Position numbers and translations under genes: made by a program. Shown one piece after another: positions 50,502 to 58,953 of a stretch of 64,000 nucleotides of DNA. The stretch is from Prorocentrum cordatum (Eukaryota; Sar; Dinophyceae; Prorocentrales; Prorocentraceae): contig CAUYUJ010002056.1 in assembly GCA_963575745.1 (NCBI GenBank), positions 30,091-94,090 on the forward strand, given 5' to 3'. The notes beneath the pieces were generated by a model, which was given only the letters and a program-made list of their open reading frames with translations, made no database searches and was not told the DNA's origin. How positions within the stretch are numbered: the stretch's first letter is position 1; every line of letters begins with the position of its first letter.

Positions 50502-53500
50502 GAGGACTGCCTGGTTTCGAACGGTCGTGGAGCAACATCTTGCTCGGTCATGACCAAATTGAATGGACGACCGTCCGTCTTCGTCCAACCCTTGAGGTAC
50601 ATGGCGTGATCTTCCATTACAGCCAGAGTTCTGTCACACATTTTAAGTGGCAGGTAGTCGTCAGTGCGAATCCTGTCTGCGGGTTGGCCCCGCTTCCGCG
50701 TCTTGTCATAAAACAGCGGATTGCTCCAGGCTTCGCCGACCCGATACTTCGCAATGCTCACGATCTGCATGATATGATCGGGCGGTATACGTCCATCGTG
50801 GCCCCTTGTCATGACTATGTCATTTGCTGATCTCCATAGAGAGAAGCCACTGGACAGCATTTTGTTGATGCTGCAGAATATGAGCACCTCCGAGTCAGGA
50901 CGGATACCCGATTGTATCCTCTTGTCGCCCGGGAGGTAGGGGCAGCCATGCACAAATTGGCGCCCCCCCTTCCTCTTCGGGTTGTCCTGTGCGAGGCACG
51001 AAAGGCCATTGTCCAGAATGCTCTTGACATACTCCCACTTTGTCCCGTGGATGAAATATACCGGGTCGTCCGGTTCTTTCGCCCATGTTGTGATCGGCCT
51101 GAACAACGACTCGGGACAGTGGACGCCTGGACTGCTGTGGCCATTCGTAGCTCTGATGAAGTACTGTGGCCTGCGGTTCGTTGGTCGAAACCTTTGCGGC
51201 AGCAGCAGGCTATCATCAACGCACTTCATCTGGAGCCTGCCCTTCTGCATGCCGTGATGATCAATTATCTCACAGCAGTTTAGCAGCACCCAGTACACGA
51301 ATGACGTGTGGGGCCTGCCCTTGATCAGCACTTCGTGCATGTCACGATAGTGTTTATACTGATCATTTTCCTTCCAGTTTGTCAGCAGATCGTCGATGAC
51401 AACCCAGCCGTCGTACGGATCGAAAGTGCTGACCTTCTCGAAGTATCGATTGTGTTTGTCCTTATAATATGGACTGTGGCGCAAAGCCGTCGAAAACCAG
51501 ATCGATATCTTGGTCATCTGCTCCTTACTCGGCAGGGTCGGATCAGCGCCATTCTGTTGCATGACCTTCAGGAGCGATTCTCTATGCTGCGCAACACGTA
51601 GTGGCGGCCTGTCTCGCAGCATGTTTCCCACTTTCTGTTGTTCGCGCTCCCAGTCATTCTGGCACTTGAAATTCCGACGAACCGGACAGTTGATGACTTC
51701 ATATCGGTCCGTGTCGTCTGGAGTGACTCGTGGGTTGATGGGCTGCCTCGGGCCTTTGTCTACAATGCCTTGCCAATACAACTTGCATTCCAAAGGAATG
51801 ACCCTCAGAACAGACATTATTGGCTGCCCGCTTGCGGGTGACCCCGCTAATGCAGCCGGCGGCGCCTTGACGGGTGGCCCCGCTAATGCAGCTGGCGCCG
51901 CTTTAATGGGTGGCCCTGCAGAACCTGCGGCTGACGAGGCAGCTCCTGCGGATGACTCCGCGCCAGGGTTCGGGTGACCTTTGTTAGTAGCTGCATCATC
52001 GGTTAACTTTTGTTGGTCGCCAAACTCTTTGAGGACTCTGAAACGCTCTTCTCTTGAGAGAGTACTTTCTGCGGGTGTCCCCGCTGTTGCGGCTGGCGCC
52101 GCTTTAGCGGGTGGCCCCGCAGAGCCTTTGTCCTCCTTGGCCTTGGCGGCCTCTTCTGCCCGCACCGACCTCATCCCGGCTTCGGGCTTCGGCTGCGCTT
52201 TCATTCGTGCCGAGCCGGGTTGTGGTGTAAGGCGTGGCTGATGCAGCGTTGGAGTCCAGTCACCTCGGAAAGCTGCTTTAGGCTTGTCACGAACTTCGTC
52301 CTTGACATCGCCTTGGGTCGCTGGAGGCATCGGAGTCGATGGTCCAGCAAAGACCTTCTTCCTCTCTGTCACAGATGGACCAGGAGGATCTGCCGGCTCA
52401 GGGTCGTCCGTCTTGGCGATCGCTCTGACCTTCGCCCGCCCCTGCGTGTCTTCGGGGCTCTTGGACGAGTGCCTTTTTGCAGGAGTCGGTGACGACGAGG
52501 AGTCGGCTTTAGGTCTTGGAGGTGGTCTGCTGCCCTTGCCTGGTCGTGGACCAGGAGGGTCTCTCGGAGGGCCTTCTGGCTGGCCATGATCATGGATAAC
52601 CTGCCTCATCTTGTCGATGTCGGCAACACCCTTTATGGCCAGCTTGTATTTGCCATTCTCATGGCGGTAGAGTACCCTCGTGCAGAACCACTTCTGCGCC
52701 GTAGAGCTGTAGTACCAGCAGGCGCTTCCGTCAGGGAACGGATTTTCCGAGCCGTCTTCTGCCGCCCATTCCTCATTTAGTTCGGTTCGGTCAGTGCCGG
52801 CGGCAGAGGCGACATCTATCCATTCATCCTCCGCAGTTCCAGCGGCTGGTGGTGCTTCTGCGGGTGATCCCGCTTCCTTGCTGGATTCTGCGGGTGACCC
52901 CGCTTCCCCACTGGGTTCTGCGGGTGACCCCGCTTCCCCACTGGATTCTGCGGGTGACCCCGCCTCCTTATGGAATCGGCGGTTCCACTCCTTGAGGCGG
53001 TGGTCATTGGGGAGCTTTGCCCAATTTTCCCTGACGGTGTTGGCCACTTCTTCGGTCATAGGGACGCGATCGGCCTCAGTGATGCGCTTCCCCCCTCCAG
53101 GAACCTCTTTGTTTGGGTCATGGACGTTGCCAGCATCGTCTCCATGAGACCAATTCCACGGGGTCTCTCCGTGGTGAGGGCTCCTGGAAGGGCGGTCCAT
53201 AGGACACCTGCGCATGTGGCCTTTGAAGGGCTCACACTGACACACCTGTTTTCTGTACGTTTTGCGGTCAGTGATGATCTCCTGCTTTTTCGCCCTTTTG
53301 TCCCAGGCCTCTGGCGTCTTGGTCTTGCCGCCCTTGGTACGGATTATTGCGCCAGTCTCGTCCCTTTTGGTGCAGTATTCCTTAGAATACCAATGCCGAA
53401 GAGTCTCCATAGAGTAGTCGGGGTACCATCTTATGTACCAATCCGGCACCTGCTGAGCAGATACTCCAACGGAGTGCTCAGTGCTGTATGGGTAGCCCGA

Positions 53501-56425
53501 TTCGTCGTGCGTAGGGCGTCTAGGAGCAGAGCGGCTCCTTCCGCGGGCTGGCCCCGCTGACGCACTTCCGCGGGATGGCCCCGCCGACGCACTATCACGT
53601 GTCACTGGCCTTTGATCGTCCTGCTCGGAGTCTCGGGGAGGCGACGGTCGCCTGTCCCTCTTGTCGTACCGCATGTCATCCGAGTCCTCTGAGCTGTCCT
53701 GGGCCATGAACACGTTTTGATACGGGCTTCTGAAGTATCCGATGTCATTTAACTGCTCCATCGAGAGGTCGTTAATGTTCATTTGATCGCAACCTTGCAT
53801 GAATACATCCATAGACCAAGCGGGTGGCCCCGCTGTTGCGTCTAGCATTTCTTCGGCGGGTGACCCCGCTAGAGCTTGGAGTGCTGTGAGCATCTGAGAT
53901 GCTGACATGTTCGAATCCAAGTATGGACGTAGACGTGCAACTCCTGGGTGTGACAGCAGTTCATTCATCGTCATCTGCTGCTGTGCTGGCGCACTCAAGA
54001 GTCGGATTGCTTCGGAAACCTGCTCTTGGAGCATGTCGTTGTAATCTTCTTCGGATTCTTCGGAATCGGAATACGCGGGATGGCCCCGCATTTCGTCATC
54101 GGCGTCTCCCATCTCCGAACCAGCCCCCGATGGATTTGGCAGCAACGGCATACCAATCACTTGTGGGGCCAGCGCGGCGGTGAGTTCTTCCTCTGTTGCC
54201 GGGACGGTCTCGGCTTCGGAGACCTCGTCACCGGCGGGTGGCCCCGCTGGAAGACCGAACCAAGCGTTGTACGCAATCTCATCGACCTCGTCCCAGCCGT
54301 GGAACTCGTCGAAGAGGGTCACTGCGTAGTCTTCCAGGGCCACAGTTGCTTCAGCATAGCGGGCCATCACGTAGTACGTGGAGGAGCCCGCAGCGGGAGC
54401 CGCTTCTGGATTGACGTAAAACTCGTAGTCAATGTAATCTATGTCATCCATAAAAGAGTTTTGAGCCAAATGTACGGATCCCTTTCCTTTCCCCTTCGGG
54501 CATTGATCGCGCAAATGCTCTGTGCTACCGCATGTATGACACTTCATAGTATTACCAGAAGCGTCCCTAGGGTTGCCCCTCCGCCCCTTTCCCTTACCGG
54601 AGGTCCGCCTGTGACCTCGACCTTTGCCTCCGATAAGAACTTCTTCAAAAGCCATATCAGTTAAGGACGTGAGGAAAGCAGTAATACCCCTACCATGCAT
54701 ACGGCGCCTGCGACCCCCTTTACCACGACCCTTTCCAAATTGTTTGAAATGTCGGCGTACTGCACGTCTCACCTTTCTGACTGGTTTCTTCATAAAGCGC
54801 CTCCAACGGCGTTTTGATTTGCGATAAGCCATAAAGGCGGCCTCCGCCCTTTGTTGTTCAGAGAGGTGAGTGTCATCCGCTGGATAGTCATTGCCAGCAG
54901 AGACTATGCCATTGTGCTCATCGTCAGATGAGGTATCTGTGTCAGTGCCAGATTCAAACGGTGAGGGTGGCTGAGACCATTGAGCGGATGACTCCGCTTG
55001 GCCCCAGAGGGTTGTGCCCGAGGGCGGGCCTGCAGTGTAGGCGGCGCCCGGCGAGTAGCTCGACCAGGCGTTCGCCTCAGCTGCCTCTGCCGATGCCTGG
55101 CCGGTCTGCCCTAGAAGGGCAGTGGCCTCGTTGGGCATATCGGCTGGGTCAGCCCAGGGATTTGGCTCGCCAGGACCAGCGGGTGACCCCGCAGTCGTGG
55201 CGTAGACACCTGCATGTGAGTGGTGCCCTGTGAAGATACCCGCTATGTTGCCAGGAGAGCGCTCGGCAACATGTCCGTAGTTCCTCATCCTGGTCAGCAG
55301 CCTGTCATAGTCTGCTTGTGTTCGGGGCATCTGATGATTGAAGGGCTCAAGCAGGTGTTGGGCTCGTGACGCGCCAACGCCTAACGCTCTGAAGAGAATC
55401 AGCGTTAGGATCTGAAAGTTGGGGATGACAAAGCCAACAGAGTTAGCCTCGTCACGGGCCATCTCGAATCGAGCTAATACTGAGTCGATTCGCTCGCCCC
55501 TTTCGACGCGGAAGTCGATAAGGGCAGTGCCAGAGTTGAGCTGGCGCTCATCTTCCAGATTTTCAAATTTGGTGCTCAGTAAGTACAGTATGTAGGTTAC
55601 TGCATCCGTTGGCTGTCCATTGACAGTTACACCATAATTGATGATCTGGGAGGGGACCTGCATGGCGATACGACGAGCCAGACCTTGAAGGCCTCGTTGT
55701 AGTGCTGCAGCTTGTTGTGGTGGTGTCATATTGCCACTCGTTACGTTTAGCCATGCATGTACTTCGCGAACGTATTCGCGGAAAGGCGTAGTACCGGCAG
55801 GGTCCCACGAAGGGCCAGTAGTACGCGTGTCGTCCATCCCCTGCCGCATGTATCCCACAGCACATCCCATTATTACCCACAGAATGCCGAAGATAGTTAT
55901 CTTGATCCAATGCATGTGCATTTCGGCTTCGGTGATTGGTTTAGGCTGTGGTTTGTCAGGCTCTGGCGTGGTAGCCGTGAGGCGCCTGACCGGCACGGGA
56001 TGCAGGTGGCCCCGCTGCGGGTAGCCCCGCAGGGTGACCACGTTCTCGATCGAGTTGCCGATTGGCATCTGGTGGAAGTCGGGAGTGTAGTAGCGCAGTG
56101 AAGTAGGAGAGAGCGTCTCGAGTTCGCGGGTTACCCCGCTAGCTCGATCGCGGACTGGCTCCGCTCCTCGCAGAGCCGGCGCAACATGGTATTCCACCGT
56201 AGTAGTAGTCCACCAAGTTGTGCCGTGGATTACAGGAATCAGAGCGAGAGCCAGCCACACGAGAGTGTAGCCAGCTCCGCTACCAAGTCGAAAACAAGCT
56301 GGTAAGCTTAGGTATACAGTCCGCCTTAGGCGCTTCCATATCCCAGGCTTAGGCTCATAGCGCATGAGCAAGAGAGCGAGACGAAGCATGGGATCTGGAG
56401 TAAAGAGTAGGATGGGCATCGTCAA
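50498..56425 (-). CDS. gag: ORF-A: Gag of element 2 with C-terminal Tpt1/KptA-like domain
   Basis: 1975 residues. The first ATG lies inside the 5' LTR and the frame runs through the primer site (encoding LGSGAG). Two hydrophobic stretches, about 54-72 and 172-192, could anchor the protein in a membrane. The capsid-like region is about 215-390. A strongly basic stretch (about 536-620) leads to a CCHC knuckle, 629-642 (CHTCGSTEHLRDQC). A long acidic/Pro-rich linker has many AGSPAE inserts. Residues about 1635-1890 match the RNA 2'-phosphotransferase fold: ALRHSP (R1649, H1650), GWVVIDDLL, YFIRATNGHSSPG (R1758, H1763), VYFIHGT, VHGCPY, GIRPDSEVLIF (R1842), NDIVMTRGHDGRIPPDHI. The Arg-His-Arg-Arg set used by Tpt1 to remove a splice-junction 2'-phosphate with NAD+ is present. 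Why an element carries it is unknown. Confidence 0.85.
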   Translation of the reverse strand: MTMPILLFTPDPMLRLALLLMRYEPKPGIWKRLRRTVYLSLPACFRLGSGAGYTLVWLALALIPVIHGTTWWTTTTVEYHVAPALRGAEPVRDRASGVTRELETLSPTSLRYYTPDFHQMPIGNSIENVVTLRGYPQRGHLHPVPVRRLTATTPEPDKPQPKPITEAEMHMHWIKITIFGILWVIMGCAVGYMRQGMDDTRTTGPSWDPAGTTPFREYVREVHAWLNVTSGNMTPPQQAAALQRGLQGLARRIAMQVPSQIINYGVTVNGQPTDAVTYILYLLSTKFENLEDERQLNSGTALIDFRVERGERIDSVLARFEMARDEANSVGFVIPNFQILTLILFRALGVGASRAQHLLEPFNHQMPRTQADYDRLLTRMRNYGHVAERSPGNIAGIFTGHHSHAGVYATTAGSPAGPGEPNPWADPADMPNEATALLGQTGQASAEAAEANAWSSYSPGAAYTAGPPSGTTLWGQAESSAQWSQPPSPFESGTDTDTSSDDEHNGIVSAGNDYPADDTHLSEQQRAEAAFMAYRKSKRRWRRFMKKPVRKVRRAVRRHFKQFGKGRGKGGRRRRMHGRGITAFLTSLTDMAFEEVLIGGKGRGHRRTSGKGKGRRGNPRDASGNTMKCHTCGSTEHLRDQCPKGKGKGSVHLAQNSFMDDIDYIDYEFYVNPEAAPAAGSSTYYVMARYAEATVALEDYAVTLFDEFHGWDEVDEIAYNAWFGLPAGPPAGDEVSEAETVPATEEELTAALAPQVIGMPLLPNPSGAGSEMGDADDEMRGHPAYSDSEESEEDYNDMLQEQVSEAIRLLSAPAQQQMTMNELLSHPGVARLRPYLDSNMSASQMLTALQALAGSPAEEMLDATAGPPAWSMDVFMQGCDQMNINDLSMEQLNDIGYFRSPYQNVFMAQDSSEDSDDMRYDKRDRRPSPPRDSEQDDQRPVTRDSASAGPSRGSASAGPARGRSRSAPRRPTHDESGYPYSTEHSVGVSAQQVPDWYIRWYPDYSMETLRHWYSKEYCTKRDETGAIIRTKGGKTKTPEAWDKRAKKQEIITDRKTYRKQVCQCEPFKGHMRRCPMDRPSRSPHHGETPWNWSHGDDAGNVHDPNKEVPGGGKRITEADRVPMTEEVANTVRENWAKLPNDHRLKEWNRRFHKEAGSPAESSGEAGSPAEPSGEAGSPAESSKEAGSPAEAPPAAGTAEDEWIDVASAAGTDRTELNEEWAAEDGSENPFPDGSACWYYSSTAQKWFCTRVLYRHENGKYKLAIKGVADIDKMRQVIHDHGQPEGPPRDPPGPRPGKGSRPPPRPKADSSSSPTPAKRHSSKSPEDTQGRAKVRAIAKTDDPEPADPPGPSVTERKKVFAGPSTPMPPATQGDVKDEVRDKPKAAFRGDWTPTLHQPRLTPQPGSARMKAQPKPEAGMRSVRAEEAAKAKEDKGSAGPPAKAAPAATAGTPAESTLSREERFRVLKEFGDQQKLTDDAATNKGHPNPGAESSAGAASSAAGSAGPPIKAAPAALAGPPVKAPPAALAGSPASGQPIMSVLRVIPLECKLYWQGIVDKGPRQPINPRVTPDDTDRYEVINCPVRRNFKCQNDWEREQQKVGNMLRDRPPLRVAQHRESLLKVMQQNGADPTLPSKEQMTKISIWFSTALRHSPYYKDKHNRYFEKVSTFDPYDGWVVIDDLLTNWKENDQYKHYRDMHEVLIKGRPHTSFVYWVLLNCCEIIDHHGMQKGRLQMKCVDDSLLLPQRFRPTNRRPQYFIRATNGHSSPGVHCPESLFRPITTWAKEPDDPVYFIHGTKWEYVKSILDNGLSCLAQDNPKRKGGRQFVHGCPYLPGDKRIQSGIRPDSEVLIFCSINKMLSSGFSLWRSANDIVMTRGHDGRIPPDHIMQIVSIAKYRVGEAWSNPLFYDKTRKRGQPADRIRTDDYLPLKMCDRTLAVMEDHAMYLKGWTKTDGRPFNLVMTEQDVAPRPFETRQSS
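50750..51525 (-). other. Tpt1/KptA-like RNA 2'-phosphotransferase domain (within ORF-A)
   Basis: Nucleotide span of the domain listed under ORF-A. An insert of about 60 residues lies between the GWVVIDDLL part and the IRATNGH part, longer than I recall for bacterial KptA (about 180 residues in all). The known reaction transfers an internal RNA 2'-phosphate to NAD+. Some family members act on 5'-phosphate ends by ADP-ribosylation. Confidence 0.8.
56270..56285 (-). promoter_or_regulatory. primer-binding site of element 2
   Basis: Sense TGGTAGCGGAGCTGGC begins at the base next to the 5' LTR. TGGTAGC resembles the complement of the initiator-Met tRNA 3' end (GCUACCA in animals). The same sequence survives in the relic at 32245-32260. 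Confidence 0.75.
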
Positions 56426-56571
56426 TGGAAAAGGATGTTTTCCGATCTCGGATGCAAGTAGTGCGCCTCAGTGAGGCGCAGTCACATATCTGGCCGGGCC
56501 CGGCTTGAGCCAGGCACGGCAGCGGTACATGCTCGATTTATATCTCGCCTTTAACCTTCTCCGTTTAAAGT
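56286..56571 (-). repeat. 5' LTR of element 2
   Basis: One base differs from 40201-40486. It contains the first ATG of ORF-A at 56425. Confidence 0.93.
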
Positions 56572-56576
56572 CAAGG

Positions 56577-57167
56577 CGGCCTCCACGACGGCCCAAGAGC
56601 GTCCAAGACGGCCCCCCAGAGGCCTCCCAGACGGCCCAAGAGGCCTCCAAGAGGTCCTCCAGGAGGGCCCGAAGAGGCCAACATCATTGATTTTCCTTAG
56701 GTTTTCGAAGGATTTTGGAATGTCTTTCTTCTCGGCATTCCGACGGCCCAAGACGGCCCAAGAGGCCCCCAAGATCGCCCAAGAGGCCCCCGAGAGGGCC
56801 CCAGGACGGCCCAAGTGGCCTCCCAGATGGCCCCAAGAGGGCCCCAAGACGGCCCAAGAGGCCTCCAACACACGCCCAAGATGGCCTCCAAGACGCCCAA
56901 GATGGCCTCCAAGACGGCTCCGAAGCGGTCAAAGAGGGTCCCCCGTGGGCCCAGAAAGGCCCCCAAGACGGCTCCCGACGGCGTCAGACGTGCCAGCAAC
57001 CCACCAAGATGGCCGAAATTGGCTCGAAGCTGGCCCGACAGGGCCCAAGAGGCTCCCAAGAGGGCCTCCAGGAAGGCCAGACGAGGCCAAAAACGGCCCC
57101 AGACGGCCCAGGAGCCCCCAAAGATCGCCCAAGAGGCCTCGAAGACGGCCAAGATGACATTCAAGAT
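56577..57167. repeat. C-rich CCAAGA/GGCC repeat block (right flank of element 2)
   Basis: Resumes the repeat interrupted at 40200. It closely resembles 39540-39900, including the same order of variant units, so these two stretches are paralogous copies of one larger unit. Confidence 0.9.
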
Positions 57168-57435
57168 GCCCACGTGTTCCCCGAAGGCTTTCCAAACCGA
57201 TTTGGGGAACACATGGTCCGATGGCTTGGCAGGTCAGGCCTTAACGTTCGGCCACATAGGCGCTTCCAAAAAGGCAGGGGGCGGCGGTGATTCGCCGCAG
57301 GCGTCTTAGATCCGCCGCCCCCTGTCGATTCATCGCAGGGGTGCCTGGCGTGCTGAATCGTCGAGAAAGCTTTTGGTCTTGGTTTTTTCCAAAAGAACTC
57401 CCCCTGGGGCTCCGGCGCGTCCCGCCGGGGTCCCG
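57168..57435. repeat. M-module joined to T-module
   Basis: Hairpin gtgttccccgaa / tttggggaacac with one mismatch. The T-module hairpin at about 57321-57344 is cccctg-tcgattcatcg-cagggg. ttttttccaaaagaactcc follows. Confidence 0.8.
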
Positions 57436-58461
57436 GGATTTTTTCCACGGACCTTAATTCCCTACTTTTCTGCCCCAGAAGGCTCCAAGATGGCCAAGAT
57501 GGCCCAAGATGGCCTCCAAGATGGCCTCCCAGTCCGCCCAAGATGGTCCAAGGCGGCCTCCAAAAAGGACCAAGAGAGTCCAAGACGGCCCGGGACGGCC
57601 CAAGAGGCCCCCCAGAGGCCTCCCAGACGGCCCAAGAGGCCTCCAAGAGGTCCTCCAGGAGGGCCCGAAGAGGCTAAAATCATTGATTGTCTTTGGGTTT
57701 TTGAAGGATTTGGGAATTTGCTTCTTCTCGGCATTCCAACGGCTCAGGACGGCCCAAGAGGCCCCCAAGATCGCCCAAAAGGCCCCCAAGAGGGCCCCAT
57801 GACGGCCCAAGAGGCCTCCAAGATGGCCCCAAGAGGGCCCCAAGACGGCCCAAGAGGCCTCCAACACGCCCAACATGACCTCCAAAACGCCCAAGATGGC
57901 CTCCAAGACGGCCCCGAAACGCCCCAAGAGGGCCCCCCGTTGGCCCAGAAAGGCCCCCCAGACGGCTCCCGACGGCCTCATACGTGCCAGGAACCCACCA
58001 AGAGGGCCTCCAGGAAGGCCAGAAGAGGCCAAACATATTGATTTTCCTAAGGTTTTTGACGGATTTTGACATTTGCTTCTTTTCGGCCTTCCGATTGCCC
58101 GAAACGCCCAAGAACCCCCGAAGATCGCCGAAAGATCGCCCAAGAGGCCTCCAAGATGGCCCCAGAACGGCCCAAGAGGGCCCCAAGAGACCCCCAAGAT
58201 GGCATAGGAGGCCTGTAAGACGCCCTAGGTAGGCCTCCAAGACGGCCCTGGAGCATTCCAAGAGGGCCCCAAGTCGGCCCACAGAGGCCCCCCAAATTGC
58301 TTCCGACGGCGTCAGACGGACCAAGAGCCCACCAAGGCGGTCGAACATGGCCCTAAGGTGGCCCAAGACGGCCCAAGAGGCCTTCAAGAGGGCCTCCAGG
58401 AAGGCCCGGGAATGCCAAAATCATGGATTCCCCATGGGTCTTTGAAGGATTGTGGCATTTG
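57436..58461. repeat. C-rich CCAAGA/GGCC repeat block (left flank of element 3)
   Basis: A/T-rich segments at 57675-57735, 58030-58085 and 58415-58461. The last ends attgtggcatttgc, where element 3 begins. Confidence 0.9.
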
Positions 58462-58606
58462 CATGCTTCTTTTCCTCTTGGCGGAAAACACATTCTGTTG
58501 CGAGGCGGGCCCTGAAGTTCGCCACTGAAGTATGAAGGAGCGAAACCGACTGAGGGACCCGCTCGCAGTCCAAAAATTCGAATTGCAGATCATCGACAAC
58601 CACCCC
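58462..58606 (-). repeat. B2 repeat of element 3
   Basis: 145 bp; matches B1 (58714-58858) at an offset of 252 with about eight differences. Confidence 0.85.
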
Positions 58607-58630
58607 TTAAATGCGGGCGGTGTGGGTGGG

Positions 58631-58712
58631 AGCTTGAGACCAGACGGTGGCGGGATGCAAGCATCGTTCACGACAAGCCGAGGCTATCGAAGCATTGCCG
58701 TGGTCCCCACAA
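58631..58712 (-). repeat. A2 repeat of element 3
   Basis: 82 bp starting agcttgagaccag on the plus strand; matches A1 (60829-60910) with two differences (agcattgcc against accattacc). Confidence 0.85.
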
Positions 58713-58713
58713 C

Positions 58714-58858
58714 CATGTTTCTTTTCCTCTTGGCGGAAAGCACATTCTGTTGCGAGGCGGGCCCTGAGGTTCGCCACTGGAGCATGAAAGAGCGAGACCG
58801 ACTGAGGGACCCGCTCGCAGTCCAAAAATTCGAATTGCAGATCATCGACAACCACCCC
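58714..58858 (-). repeat. B1 repeat of element 3
   Basis: Lies one base from A2. Plus strand contains cctcttggcggaaagcac and cgcagtccaaaaattcg, as in B2. Confidence 0.85.
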
Positions 58859-58953
58859 GAAGCTTTAGGACCCAGGCCGTAGTTCTCAGCCACGAAGGGC
58901 GGGCTACCGACAGGTAAACGCCTTATAACAAAAAGCGTAGGCGAACGCTACAA

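Larger units (their letters stand above)
40629..56164. repeat. dispersed 14-bp hairpin repeat, about 50 copies within element 2
   Basis: Plus-strand consensus GCGGN-TNNC-NCCGC; in sense RNA a 5-bp GC stem closed by a GNNA loop. Examples: 40629 (loop GAAA in sense), 43255 (GAAA), 45811 (GCAA), 47566 (GCAA), 56126 (GTAA), 47590 (GTCA), 47323 (GCCA). The fifth stem pair covaries: GCGGG/CCCGC at most sites, GCGGA/TCCGC at 47209, 48793 and 51950, GCGGC/GCCGC at 44680, 44716 and 48664. Most copies read A-G-x-P-A, but those at 40629, 42599 and 50679 are in other codon phases and give other peptides. Dense clusters: 44662-44729, 47566-47627, 48646-48695, 51830-51960, 52071-52122, 52859-52965. Confidence 0.85.
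40201..56571 (-). mobile_element. Element 2: 16.4-kb Copia-type LTR retrotransposon with accessory domains
   Basis: LTRs of 286 bp (40201-40486 and 56286-56571) differ at a single base by eye. The flanks carry CAAGG (40196-40200 and 56572-56576), and joining them restores the host repeat (tggtccaagg/cggcctcca). The LTRs lack TG...CA ends. Order on the minus strand: LTR, primer site, ORF-A (Gag with Tpt1-like domain), ORF-B (RING-H2 and protease), ORF-C (methyltransferase-like, integrase, RT, RNase H), LTR. Integrase precedes RT and the RNase H is of Copia type. About 50 short hairpins are scattered through it. At over 16 kb it is about three times the usual Copia length, and it is less GC-rich than element 1. 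All frames are intact, so it appears young. Confidence 0.93.

Noticed and set aside
53540-53600. Reading the AGPPA/AGSPA motifs only as a proline-rich protein repeat
   Set aside because: Copies in other codon phases and with compensated stems show that the nucleic-acid hairpin is the conserved entity.
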